Below are positions 38,412 through 47,266 of a DNA stretch of 64,000 nucleotides, one piece after another (the first letter of the stretch is position 1; each line of letters starts with the position of its first letter). Below the pieces are notes generated by a model, which was given only the letters and a program-made list of their open reading frames with translations, was not told the DNA's origin and made no database searches. The position numbers and the translations under genes are program-made. The DNA comes from Chitinophagaceae bacterium (lineage in GTDB: Bacteria; Bacteroidota; Bacteroidia; Chitinophagales; Chitinophagaceae), in assembly GCA_027489035.1 (NCBI GenBank), contig JAIYAN010000010.1:1-64000 (forward strand), written 5' to 3'.

Positions 38412-40613
38412 TTATTTTAAATTTTTATTGTTGTATCTAATTAAAAAAGGTCCATTCCATTTCATCTTTTCACCTTCATAAAAATATTCATGAAGGCTTG
38501 ATTTATTGTTATCATTATTGCATTGTATGACAAGCAAATTCTGTTTGTTAATTACAACTTCAGCAACAGTGTACATCGCATCATCTTGTAATTTATTTAT
38601 AGCGCTCACTACAGAATTTGTATAAGAAGAAATTTCTGTTACTGGATCAAAATTACCATGCGATTCTATTACATTGATGAATGTTTGATTTTGACTTTTT
38701 GTTCTTAAAATATAAGAAGGGTCGTGTCTTAAATTAAAATTAGGATCACTAGCCCCAACCCTTGTAAAATGGGCTGTTGCGCTATCTGAAGACAAGCTAG
38801 AAATGGTATAAAATGTACGATGATTCAAATAGGTAAACTGAGTAAATAAAGGCAATTTTTCCGACACTGCTTCTTGCCATAAATGCTGATACCCATTTTT
38901 AATTCCCAATGTTTTTTGTTCGGTTAAAAATGATTTGTATTTAAAATTCGTTTTCATCATAGTGCCCAAATAATTAAACGGCAAATCGTATTGGTGAACA
39001 GAATCTGATTTTGTTTTAAAAATGTCTAATACCAATTTTTGATTCACATCTGGTAATTGAATCATAAAAAGGGTTCGATACAATTTTACATTCGAGTATG
39101 CATTATCGTCATACGAAGAAACGACTTGAACATTTTTACCCGATAAATCACAGTAAAAAACATTGCCATGATGTTGTTCGCTAATCTTCTCAATACCTTT
39201 ATAATGACTAGTTTCATCAACTGTAATCGTATTGTGCGCAATGGTTTGTTGTGCATAAGAATTTGTTTCTGGCAAATATCTTCCACCCCATTTGTGTTCA
39301 ATATTAATATAACGAACAGCTCCATAATCTTGAAGCACCTCATTGCCTTTATCGTACAATTGAATATTTAATTTGTCATAATGACCATGTGACAAACCAT
39401 GGGAACTATATTTAAAAATCAAAGACATTAAATCATTTCCTTTTCCATTTCTTAAAACAGTAACCCCGCCACTTTTACCATCCGCACCATCAACATACTG
39501 TGCCGATTTGTAAGGAAAGCTTAAGTTTTTATTTCCAGTTTTTTTCAAGTTGTTGCTTATTTCTACTCCACCTTTATTTAATAAAATTCGATTTTGTGCT
39601 TTTGCAACGGGTAGATAAGCCGGATCAACACCATAGGCTTTACTTGCAATATCTACAGCAACCACCAATTCATTTGAACTGTACGTCTTTTCTTTTAACG
39701 CATCATTAAAGCTGTAAAAAGACCCATCGGTATTGGTTAAGTTTAAACAAACGTCCAATGCTTTTTTCAAAATGCTATCTCTATGTTGAAATATTTTCAA
39801 TGATGGTTTTACTTGTTGAATCGCATTTGCAAAATAAAAGAAAGGCAACACTGCATATCTGGTATAATAAGGCCCTTCATTATAATAACCATCCGGAGCA
39901 AACAATCCATCTAAATGTGCTATAAAACCAGCCTTGCCATCTTTTTCTGTTCCATAAAGGGCCATATTCAAATAATCATCATTGTCGGTAGCAATACCAA
40001 CTATGCCGACTCCCGCACAAGCCCAAACTGCATGGTTGTGAATAAGATTAAACCAAGGCTTAATGTCTTTTGTGAAATAATCTACCAATGGCTTAAATGC
40101 GCCATCTGCAATTTGCTTGCGCTCAGCAACAGTTAGATAATCGTGAATACAATCAAAAGCCAATCCAGCAAATACCAACCAATTGGCATCATTTAATGCT
40201 TGCCAAAATAATCTTCCTGGCGAACTGCTTGTTGCCTGAGGATGTTTAACCAAGGTTGGATTTAGTGCCACGTATTTTAGAAATAATTTCTTTACAACTT
40301 CCGCATATTTCTTATCGCCTGTAAGCTGATACATTTGTCCTGCATCAAACATCAATAGATAATTTGTTTTGTGTTTATCGTGGGTATAGCCTCCAGCAGC
40401 ATCTTTTGGAACAGGCACATCAATATCTAAACCCAATTGGGCATCAACTTTAGATTTTAAATCTAGAAATGATTTTTTAGCTCCGTCATTGGATGCAATA
40501 TTTTGTTTTACAAATTGAAACTCTGCTTTATTAGCAAAAGCTACGGGATGCACCTGTGCAAATGAATGCAGCTGAATAATGCAAATAATTAATATTGTAC
40601 CAATGTATTTCAT
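38412..40613 (-). CDS. PL17-family oligoalginate lyase
   Basis: A 733-aa exo-acting lyase that removes unsaturated uronate monomers from alginate oligosaccharides. It has a signal peptide ending at SFAQ, an alpha-toroid N-terminal domain and a heparinase II/III-type C-terminal beta domain (from about residue 380, starting SHGLSHGHYDKLNI). Asn193-His194 in IHNHAVW and Tyr250 in GPYYTRYA have the same spacing as the catalytic N201-H202 and Y258 of Alg17c. No T9SS domain is seen, so a periplasmic site is likely. It is the first gene of the minus-strand PUL, and its promoter region is shared with the divergent lacI-type gene. Confidence 0.92.
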   Translation of the reverse strand: MKYIGTILIICIIQLHSFAQVHPVAFANKAEFQFVKQNIASNDGAKKSFLDLKSKVDAQLGLDIDVPVPKDAAGGYTHDKHKTNYLLMFDAGQMYQLTGDKKYAEVVKKLFLKYVALNPTLVKHPQATSSSPGRLFWQALNDANWLVFAGLAFDCIHDYLTVAERKQIADGAFKPLVDYFTKDIKPWFNLIHNHAVWACAGVGIVGIATDNDDYLNMALYGTEKDGKAGFIAHLDGLFAPDGYYNEGPYYTRYAVLPFFYFANAIQQVKPSLKIFQHRDSILKKALDVCLNLTNTDGSFYSFNDALKEKTYSSNELVVAVDIASKAYGVDPAYLPVAKAQNRILLNKGGVEISNNLKKTGNKNLSFPYKSAQYVDGADGKSGGVTVLRNGKGNDLMSLIFKYSSHGLSHGHYDKLNIQLYDKGNEVLQDYGAVRYINIEHKWGGRYLPETNSYAQQTIAHNTITVDETSHYKGIEKISEQHHGNVFYCDLSGKNVQVVSSYDDNAYSNVKLYRTLFMIQLPDVNQKLVLDIFKTKSDSVHQYDLPFNYLGTMMKTNFKYKSFLTEQKTLGIKNGYQHLWQEAVSEKLPLFTQFTYLNHRTFYTISSLSSDSATAHFTRVGASDPNFNLRHDPSYILRTKSQNQTFINVIESHGNFDPVTEISSYTNSVVSAINKLQDDAMYTVAEVVINKQNLLVIQCNNDNNKSSLHEYFYEGEKMKWNGPFLIRYNNKNLK

Positions 40614-40839
40614 AATAAATTATATCGTAAACAACCTTTCCAAAAATCAAAAATTACTAAGGAAAAGATATCCAAAAACTTTGACAATAGAATCTTGAAT
40701 ATCTTGTAATATTATCGGCAAATGTTTAATTAAGCGGATTGAAAATGATTGTATTTTATCTAAATAATAATCATAAAACTTAATTATTTTTCAAGATTAA
40801 CAAACAAATAATAAAAATTCACAAAGACTAAAACATGAA

Positions 40840-40866
40840 AACGATGCCGGTAAGGGTGCCGGTAAT
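40840..40866. promoter_or_regulatory. Tandem operator-like cluster at lacI/PUL promoter (site 3)
   Basis: AACGATGCCGGTAAGGGT (40840-40857) agrees at 15 of 18 positions with the site at 16242, and a second overlapping GCCGGTAA half-site follows immediately (40858-40865). LacI-family regulators usually bind near their own gene, so this is the best candidate operator for the product of the gene at 40908. It overlaps the region just upstream of the TATCTTTG box, which suggests repression by blocking polymerase. Confidence 0.6.
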
Positions 40867-40867
40867 T

Positions 40868-40875
40868 TATCTTTG
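40868..40875 (+). promoter_or_regulatory. Promoter -7 box for the lacI-type gene
   Basis: TATCTTTG matches the Bacteroidota -7 consensus TAnnTTTG exactly and lies 33 bp before the start codon. No good TTG element is seen at the -33 distance; that position is occupied by the operator-like cluster. Confidence 0.5.
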
Positions 40876-40907
40876 CAATTCAAAAACAATACATAATTTT
40901 ACGCCTC

Positions 40908-41927
40908 ATGGAAAGGCAAACTACTATAAAAGATATCGCATTAGCTTTACGATTGTCCACATCAACGGTTAGTCGGGCGCTCAGAGATGCCGCCGATGTT
41001 AGCATTGAAACCAGAAAAGCGGTTAAAGCGCTTGCTGAAGAATTGGATTATCAACCCAACAAACTAGCACTTAGTCTTTTAAAAAACCAAACCAACACCA
41101 TTGGGGTTATTATTCCCAACTTAGATTATGTAATGGCAACAATGGTAAAAGGTATTGATGAAGTTGCCCTTGAAGCTGGTTATACCGTTATGGTTTGCCA
41201 AAGTGATGAAAGTTTTGGTAGAGAAATTTTAAATACAAAACGTTTATTAGATAGCTTAGTTGATGGATTTATTGTTTCCGTTTCTAGCGAAACAATGGTT
41301 TACGAACACATCAAAAAAATTCAAACAAAAAAAATCCCACTTGTACTTTTTGATAGAGTCATAAATAATATCAATGTTCCAAAAATATTTCTAGACAACG
41401 TTGAAGGCGCACGTTTGGCAACACAACATCTAGTAGATCAAGGATACAAAAGAATCGCCATTTTAGCCGGCCCAGAAAATCTTGGCATTAGCAACGATCG
41501 AAAAGCTGGGTTCATGCAAACCCTCAAACAAAATAAAATCACTTTAGATAAAAACCATATTATCCATTGTGATTTTAATCAAGAATATGCATACATCGCT
41601 GCTAAAGAATTGCTTTCGATGAACAAAAGACCCGATGCAATTTTCGCCATAAGTGACAGATTAGCCATTGGGGCAATGCTTGCCATCAAAGAAGCTGGAT
41701 TAAAAATGCCTAAAGATTTTGGATTGGCTGGTTTTAACAATGAGCCTGTTACAAAATTATTGACACCTTCAATCACCAGTGTAGAAATGTTTTCTTTCGA
41801 AATGGGTAAAGCCACTGCAAAAATGTTTCTTGAAATGCTTCATTCTGATGAAGACATGTCTGATAAAGAAATTATCATTAAACCCAAATTGGTTATTAGG
41901 GAATCTTCACGTAGAATTTCAGAATAA
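40908..41927 (+). CDS. LacI-family transcriptional regulator of the PUL
   Basis: A 339-aa regulator with an N-terminal LacI helix-turn-helix (TTIKDIALALRLSTSTVSRAL, about residues 5-25), a hinge segment YQPNKLALSL, and a periplasmic-binding-protein-like effector domain beginning TNTIGVIIPNLDY. It likely senses a sugar acid intermediate such as KDG or a deoxyketouronate and controls the divergent 24-kb PUL plus kduI and kduD downstream of it. Operator-like palindromes occur 59 bp upstream of its own start and also in front of the two giant secreted protein genes. Whether it represses or activates cannot be decided from sequence. Confidence 0.9.
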   Translation: MERQTTIKDIALALRLSTSTVSRALRDAADVSIETRKAVKALAEELDYQPNKLALSLLKNQTNTIGVIIPNLDYVMATMVKGIDEVALEAGYTVMVCQSDESFGREILNTKRLLDSLVDGFIVSVSSETMVYEHIKKIQTKKIPLVLFDRVINNINVPKIFLDNVEGARLATQHLVDQGYKRIAILAGPENLGISNDRKAGFMQTLKQNKITLDKNHIIHCDFNQEYAYIAAKELLSMNKRPDAIFAISDRLAIGAMLAIKEAGLKMPKDFGLAGFNNEPVTKLLTPSITSVEMFSFEMGKATAKMFLEMLHSDEDMSDKEIIIKPKLVIRESSRRISE

Positions 41928-41989
41928 TAGAAATCAGAAAATCTTAAACAATTTTTCAAATTATATCTTTTAAATAAAAAACAAACATC

Positions 41990-42808
41990 ATGAAAATCAT
42001 TCACGCGGTACATCCCGAAGATTTTGTAAAGTACACAACAGAACAAATCAGAGAAAAATTTTTATTGGATAAACTTGTTCAAGATGGACAAGTAAATTGT
42101 GTTTACACCCATTACGACAGGATGGTTGTTGGTGCAGCAAAACCTTCAAACGGTGCTTTAGAATTGGGCAATCACGATCAATTGAAAAGCAATTTCTTTT
42201 TAGAAAGAAGAGAAATGGGCATCATCAATATTGGCGGTACAGGTAAAATCACTGTTGACGGAGATTCATTTGAATTAAACAAATTGGATTGCTTATACAT
42301 CGGTAAAGGAAAACAAGCGGTTAGCTTTGAAGGCGCTGAATCTAAATTCATTTTCTTTTCTTGTCCTGCTCATGCTGAACATCCTGTTCAAATGATGAAA
42401 TCAGCAGATGCAACTCCAGCAGAAATGGGTTCTTCTGAAACAGCAAATCACCGTACCATCAACAAATACGTTCATCCTGATGGATTAAAAAGTTGTCAAT
42501 TGATGCTTGGTGTTACCAATTTCAAACCAGGTAGCATCTGGAATACCATGCCTTCTCATTTACACGACAGAAGAATGGAAGCTTATTTCTATTTCGATTT
42601 ACCAGAATCACAAAGAATTATTCACTTCATGGGAGAACCTCATGAAACAAGGCATATGTTTTTAAACAATGAAGAAGGTATAGTATCTCCATCATGGAGC
42701 ATACATAGTGGCGTTGCAACAGCTGCTTATTCTTTCATTTGGGCGATGGCTGGTGAAAACAGTTCATTTGCTGATATGGATTTCGTAAACATCATGAACT
42801 TAAAATAA
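41990..42808 (+). CDS. kduI: 5-keto-4-deoxyuronate isomerase
   Basis: A 272-aa cupin-type metal isomerase that converts 5-keto-4-deoxyuronate (DKI) to 2,5-diketo-3-deoxygluconate (DKII) in the cytoplasm. The zinc-site region PSHLHDRRMEAYFYFDL and the C-terminal SPSWSIHSGVATAAYSFIWAM agree with KduI. It lies 62 bp after the regulator gene and 7 bp before kduD. KduI is classical for pectin and glycosaminoglycan breakdown; alginate loci more often use a DEH reductase directly, so its presence here matters for substrate assignment. Confidence 0.93.
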   Translation: MKIIHAVHPEDFVKYTTEQIREKFLLDKLVQDGQVNCVYTHYDRMVVGAAKPSNGALELGNHDQLKSNFFLERREMGIINIGGTGKITVDGDSFELNKLDCLYIGKGKQAVSFEGAESKFIFFSCPAHAEHPVQMMKSADATPAEMGSSETANHRTINKYVHPDGLKSCQLMLGVTNFKPGSIWNTMPSHLHDRRMEAYFYFDLPESQRIIHFMGEPHETRHMFLNNEEGIVSPSWSIHSGVATAAYSFIWAMAGENSSFADMDFVNIMNLK

Positions 42809-42815
42809 TTTCAAC

Positions 42816-43577
42816 ATGTTAAATTTCAGGGTAGATAACAAAGTTGCCATTGTAACGGGCTGCAACAAAGGAATTGGATTGGCAATAGCTCAAGCTTTGG
42901 CTGAAAGTGGCGCAGACATTATTGGTGTTAGCAGCAAAATGAAAGAATCGGGCCAAGAGGTAGAAAAAGTAGTAACCTCAGCTGGAAGAAAATTTTATGC
43001 ATATAACGCTGATTTTACCAACCGCGAATCGCTTTATCAATTTATTGCTGATGTTCAAAAAGATCATCCACGTATCGATATTTTGATCAATAATGCTGGT
43101 CATATTTTACGCAATCCTGTTGCAGAACATTCTGATGAATTTTGGGATACCATCATCGACATCAATTTGAATTCTCAATTTATTCTAACCAGAGAAATTG
43201 GTAAACAAATGATTAAAAATGGTTACGGTAAAATTGTATTCACCGCTTCCTTATTGAGTTTCCAAGGAGGAATTAATGTTCCAGGATATGCAGCAAGCAA
43301 GGGTGCTGTAGCTTCATTATTAAAAGCATTTGCCAACGAATGGGCTAAATATGGCATCACCGTGAACGGAATTGCCCCTGGTTATATCGCTACAGATAAT
43401 ACCGCATTATTACGTGCTGATCCAGATAGAAACGCTTCAATATTGTCGAGAATTCCTGCCGGAAAATGGGGTGACGCAACAGATTTAGCTGGAGGATTTG
43501 TATTCCTTTCCTCCCCTGCTTCTGATTATGTCAATGGTACCATTTTAACCATTGACGGAGGCTGGATGGGTAGATAA
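42816..43577 (+). CDS. kduD: KduD-type short-chain dehydrogenase (DKII/DEH reductase)
   Basis: A 253-aa NAD(P)-dependent short-chain dehydrogenase with TGCNKGIG at the cofactor site, NNAG, the catalytic YAASK and C-terminal DGGWMGR. Next to kduI it should reduce 2,5-diketo-3-deoxygluconate to KDG. Related SDRs in alginate degraders reduce DEH to the same product, and the sequence alone does not separate these two roles. The product feeds KdgK encoded on the other strand. Confidence 0.9.
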   Translation: MLNFRVDNKVAIVTGCNKGIGLAIAQALAESGADIIGVSSKMKESGQEVEKVVTSAGRKFYAYNADFTNRESLYQFIADVQKDHPRIDILINNAGHILRNPVAEHSDEFWDTIIDINLNSQFILTREIGKQMIKNGYGKIVFTASLLSFQGGINVPGYAASKGAVASLLKAFANEWAKYGITVNGIAPGYIATDNTALLRADPDRNASILSRIPAGKWGDATDLAGGFVFLSSPASDYVNGTILTIDGGWMGR

Positions 43578-43654
43578 TATTTTTCAAAATCAATAATTTG
43601 TACCCCTATTTTTTATTTGGGAATACAAGTTTTAATTTTGAATTTTGTTGACTA

Positions 43655-44299
43655 ATGTCATTTAAACCCATTTATACAAAAAGTAAAGTCTATTTAATCA
43701 GTTTCTTACTGGTTTTTGTAGGCTTTACTTTTTTTTTAGCCTATTATGGAAAAGCAAAATCATTCATTTTACTTAATCCATATCACACCAAATGGCTAGA
43801 TCTATTTTTTTCTAAATTCACGTTTTTAGGAGATGGATTATTTGTTGTTATTCTTGCCGTAATTCTATTTTTTACTTTAAAAACACAACGCTTATCCATT
43901 CTCATTTTAATCTCTTACATCGTATCTGGATTGCTTGCACAATTATTGAAACATAGTTTTAATGCACCAAGACCGAAAGTGTTCTTTAAACCCGAAGAAT
44001 ACCAGCACTTTATAGATGGAGTGAGTATTGCTAATCGTGAAAGTTTCCCTTCGGGACATACCACATCTGCATTTGCATTAGCTTTTATATTGGCTCACTC
44101 AACAAATAAAAAATCATTTCAAATCATTCTACTCCTGTTAGCTATTGCCGCAGGTTATTCAAGAATTTATTTAGGTCAGCACTTTCTAACCGATGTACTT
44201 TTCGGTGCATTTTTAGGTACTTTCATTTCGGCACTAACGATTTTTGTTTCAAACAAAGTGGCGTATAGGAAACCGTTGAAGTTTAATAGGGGTTTGTGA
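43655..44299 (+). CDS. PAP2-family membrane phosphatase
   Basis: A 214-aa integral-membrane phosphatase with about six hydrophobic segments. The three PAP2 motifs are present: KHSFNAPRP, PSGHT, and SRIYLGQHFLTD, which supplies the catalytic His and Asp. Likely substrates are undecaprenyl pyrophosphate or other lipid phosphates at the inner membrane. The stop codon TGA lies inside the first unit of a 9-bp tandem repeat (GGTTTGTGA), so the final residues may have been altered when the repeat invaded. Confidence 0.88.
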   Translation: MSFKPIYTKSKVYLISFLLVFVGFTFFLAYYGKAKSFILLNPYHTKWLDLFFSKFTFLGDGLFVVILAVILFFTLKTQRLSILILISYIVSGLLAQLLKHSFNAPRPKVFFKPEEYQHFIDGVSIANRESFPSGHTTSAFALAFILAHSTNKKSFQIILLLLAIAAGYSRIYLGQHFLTDVLFGAFLGTFISALTIFVSNKVAYRKPLKFNRGL

Positions 44300-44452
44300 G
44301 GTTTGAGAGGTTTGTGAGGTTTGAGAGGTTTGAGAGGTTTGAGAGGTTTGAGAGGTTCAAGAGGTTCAATTAGTTCAAAAGGTTAACAACGCCAAACACC
44401 AAACACAAAACACAAAACACAAACTATAAACTATAAACTACAAACCACAAAC
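44291..44452 (+). repeat. Intergenic mosaic repeat between PAP2 gene and DUF4954 gene
   Basis: On the coding strand there are about eight 9-bp units (GGTTTGAGA/GGTTTGTGA, 44291-44362), then a GGTTCAAT/GTTCAAAAGG block, then an A/C-rich block of roughly 7-bp units (CCAAACA, AAACTAT) ending in CCACAAACATTTTT. The same order of blocks occurs in the carA-aroQ gap at 47135-47266, in the opposite genomic orientation but the same orientation relative to the downstream gene. Confidence 0.8.
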
Positions 44453-44549
44453 ATTTTTATCTGCTTCATAGGTAAAGAAATTAATTTTTGCTATCTTTCG
44501 ACATAGATTTTGAGGCGTAAATGACTATTCTTTTAATAAAAAAAATTGG

Positions 44550-46670
44550 ATGAACATAATAAACAAGCACCCTGTTTCAGAAATTGGCTACCATTTTATA
44601 GAAGTTCAATATTTGCCAAAAGGTAAAAACGAATACCACCTAAGGGATAAACAGCGCAATTCCAATAAAGACTTTTTTCATCTTACAGAAAAGCAAAAAG
44701 AACAACTAATTGCAAACAACAATAACTCAGATAATTGGCAAAATATACTGGTAACCAAAAAATTTAGGCCTGAGTTAATTAAGAACAATAATTTTTTCGG
44801 GTTAATTCGCATTGGCGATTTGAGTGCTATATATCATGAATTTCATAATTTCAAAATGGTTGAAGGCATTTACAACAGCACTATTATTAGCTCCGATATT
44901 GGTAATCATGTATGTATTGACAAAGTAGATTATTTAAGTCACTACATTATTGACGATGATGTATTGATTGCCAATGTAAATGAGTTGGCAACTACTGAAA
45001 AAGCGAAATTTGGAAACGGCATTTTAAAAGATGGCGAAGTTGAGGAAAAGCAAAGAATGGTCATTGAGGTTTCCAATGAAAACGGGGGAAGAAAAATTAT
45101 ACCTTATGACGGAATGCTTGCGGGTGATGCTTATATGTGGAGCAAATACAGAGACGATTTATTGTTACTTGAAAAGTTCAAAGAATTGACGGAAAAGAAA
45201 TTTGATAACCAACGTGGTTATTATGGAAAGATTGGCAGTAGAACAGTTATCAAGAATTGTAGAATTATCAAAGACACCATAATCGGGTCAGATGCTTACA
45301 TTAAAGGCGCCAACAAACTAAAAAACCTAACCATTAATAGTGATGCCGATAGAAAATCACAAATTGGTGAAGGGTGCGAATTGGTAAATGGTATAATCGG
45401 ATATGGTTGTAGGATTTTTTATGGTGTAAAAGCGGTTCGTTTTATTGCCGCATCTCATTCTCAATTGAAATATGGCGCAAGATTAATCAATTCTTATTTG
45501 GGAAATAATTCTACCATCTCATGTTGTGAAGTATTAAACAGTCTTATTTTTCCGGCTCATGAGCAGCACCACAACAATTCATTTCTATGTGCTTCTACCA
45601 TAATGGGACAAAGCAATATTGCTGCCGGGGCAACGATTGGCAGTAATCACAATAGCAGAAGTGCTGATGGCGAAATAATGGCAGCACGTGGCTTCTGGCC
45701 TGGATTATGTGTGAGTTTAAAACACAATTCTAAATTCGCAAGCTTTAGCATGATTGCTAAGGGAGATTACATGAGCGAACTAAATATCCCTGTGCCATTT
45801 AGTTTAATCAGCAATGATGTAGCAAATGACAGGTTAATCATCATGCCTGCTTATTGGTTTATGTACAACATGTACGCGCTTGCCAGAAATGCTTGGAAAT
45901 CGGAAGATCGCGACCAACGTCAACATAAAGTACAACACCTTGAATTTGACTATCTAGCTCCTGATACCATCAATGAAATGCTTGATTCTATACATCTTTT
46001 TAATACACTTTTACCAAATGAAAATGGAGAAGCTGAAATAAAAGGTTGGGAAAATAGCAAACGCAAAATCATCATAACAAAAGTGCCACAGGCAAAAAAA
46101 ACATTTTCAGAAATGATAAAGTTGCACGCCTGTTTGCAAATACTAAAACACATCAATATTCACAAAACAGAAAGTTTCGATACTTTAATCAAGCAATTAA
46201 AATTCAAATCGGTAAGAAGTAAATGGTTAAACATTGGTGGACAAATGATTTTGACAGATGAATTAGAAAAACTTAAAAAGAATATTAAAACAAACAAAAT
46301 AAAAAGCTGGGATGATGTGCACCGTTTTTATGTAATACAAGGTGGGAAATATGAACAAGACAAAACGACTCACGCGATAACTGCATTAATGGAATTGCTT
46401 CATTTAAAATCTAAAGATTTTACACCTGCTTACTTTAAATCATTATTAAAAGAATCCATTGCCATAAAAAAATGGATGACTGAAAATATTGAAACTTCTA
46501 GAGCAAAAGATTATACTAGCAACTTTAGAAAAATGATGTACGAGAACGATGAAGAAATGAATCAAGTTATTGGAAAGCTTGATGAAAACAGTTTTATTAA
46601 AGCACAAAAAACTGATTTTGGAATTTGGGAAAAGAATATCAATTCGCTGATAAAAAAGTGGAAGATTTAA
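44550..46670 (+). CDS. DUF4954 family left-handed beta-helix protein
   Basis: A 706-aa cytoplasmic protein of unknown function, matching the Bacteroidota DUF4954 family by its overall sequence character. The central part (about residues 70-400) has hexapeptide-like repeats such as NGIIGYGCRIFYGVKAVRF, GARLINSYLGNNSTISCCEV and MGQSNIAAGATIGSNH, typical of the left-handed beta-helix found in acyl- and nucleotidyl-transferases. A conserved AHEQHHNNSFLCAS segment is rich in possible catalytic histidines. The C-terminal 270 residues are helical. A transferase acting on a sugar nucleotide is a reasonable guess from the fold only. Confidence 0.75.
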   Translation: MNIINKHPVSEIGYHFIEVQYLPKGKNEYHLRDKQRNSNKDFFHLTEKQKEQLIANNNNSDNWQNILVTKKFRPELIKNNNFFGLIRIGDLSAIYHEFHNFKMVEGIYNSTIISSDIGNHVCIDKVDYLSHYIIDDDVLIANVNELATTEKAKFGNGILKDGEVEEKQRMVIEVSNENGGRKIIPYDGMLAGDAYMWSKYRDDLLLLEKFKELTEKKFDNQRGYYGKIGSRTVIKNCRIIKDTIIGSDAYIKGANKLKNLTINSDADRKSQIGEGCELVNGIIGYGCRIFYGVKAVRFIAASHSQLKYGARLINSYLGNNSTISCCEVLNSLIFPAHEQHHNNSFLCASTIMGQSNIAAGATIGSNHNSRSADGEIMAARGFWPGLCVSLKHNSKFASFSMIAKGDYMSELNIPVPFSLISNDVANDRLIIMPAYWFMYNMYALARNAWKSEDRDQRQHKVQHLEFDYLAPDTINEMLDSIHLFNTLLPNENGEAEIKGWENSKRKIIITKVPQAKKTFSEMIKLHACLQILKHINIHKTESFDTLIKQLKFKSVRSKWLNIGGQMILTDELEKLKKNIKTNKIKSWDDVHRFYVIQGGKYEQDKTTHAITALMELLHLKSKDFTPAYFKSLLKESIAIKKWMTENIETSRAKDYTSNFRKMMYENDEEMNQVIGKLDENSFIKAQKTDFGIWEKNINSLIKKWKI

Positions 46671-47095
46671 TTCGCAGTTTTATTTAAAAGCCATTGCAAA
46701 GCGAGTTCATAGCCTTTTAATCCTAATCCACTAATAACACCTTTTGCTTTTGCGGAAACATGAGAAATCGATCTAAAAGAGTCTCTTGAAAAAATATTAG
46801 AGATGTGCACTTCAATTACTGGAGTTGCTATTGACGCTATTGCGTCCCCTATTGCCACTGATGTATGTGTATAGCCCGCAGGATTTAAAATAATTCCATC
46901 ACATTCTTTTCCTGCTCGTTGTAATTCATTGATTAATTCCCCTTCAACATTACTTTGAAAATAATGAAAAATTATAGCAGGATAAGTATTTTTCAATTCC
47001 TCAATAAACGATTCAAATGTCTGACTTCCATAAACATCAACTTCTCGACTCCCGAGTAAATTTAAATTTGGACCGTTAATTATTGAGATTTTCAT
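46667..47095 (-). CDS. aroQ: Type II 3-dehydroquinate dehydratase
   Basis: A 142-aa type II dehydroquinase, the third step of the shikimate pathway, forming dodecamers in the cytoplasm. It shows GPNLNLLGSRE with the active-site loop and Tyr in VDVYG, HYFQSNVEGELI, the ILNPAGYTHTSVAI signature, and the catalytic-His region EVHISNIFSRDSFR. Its 3' end overlaps the convergent DUF4954 gene by 4 bp. Upstream lies a mosaic repeat that separates it from carA. Confidence 0.95.
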   Translation of the reverse strand: MKISIINGPNLNLLGSREVDVYGSQTFESFIEELKNTYPAIIFHYFQSNVEGELINELQRAGKECDGIILNPAGYTHTSVAIGDAIASIATPVIEVHISNIFSRDSFRSISHVSAKAKGVISGLGLKGYELALQWLLNKTAN

Positions 47096-47134
47096 GGGAT
47101 AAAATTAAAAAGTAAAAAGTCAAAAATCAAAAAT

Positions 47135-47266
47135 TGTTTGTGGTTTGTTGTTTTTGGTTTGGCGTTTGGTGTTTGGCGTTTGGTGTTTGGCGTTTGAACC
47201 TTTTGAACTTATTGAACCTCATAAACCTCTCAAACATCTCAAACACCCCAAACATCTTAAACCTCT
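47135..47266 (-). repeat. Intergenic mosaic repeat between carA and aroQ
   Basis: Read in the direction of transcription, GGTTTGAGA-like 9- to 10-bp units begin right after the carA stop, then GGTTCAATAAG/GTTCAAAAGG, then an A/C-rich block (CGCCAAACACCAAACGCC repeated) ending CCACAAACAATTTTTG, followed by TTTTTGACTTTTTACTTTTT up to the aroQ start. The block order equals that at 44291-44452. Confidence 0.8.

Larger units (their letters stand above)
40614..40907. other. Divergent PUL/lacI promoter region
   Basis: This 294-bp AT-rich region separates the PL17 gene (minus) from the lacI-type gene (plus). Its only GC-rich element is the operator-like cluster at 40840-40866, followed by a TATCTTTG box for the lacI direction. 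The distance from the operator to the PL17 start is about 235 bp. I see no gene in it. Confidence 0.65.

Noticed and set aside
16390-40613. Recent horizontal transfer of the whole PUL
   Set aside because: I saw no flanking tRNA, integrase, direct repeats or clear change in base composition relative to neighbouring genes, so transfer cannot be supported from this window.
44291-44452. Tandem repeat considered as a CRISPR array
   Set aside because: Units are only 9 and 7 bp long without unique spacers, and no cas gene is nearby.
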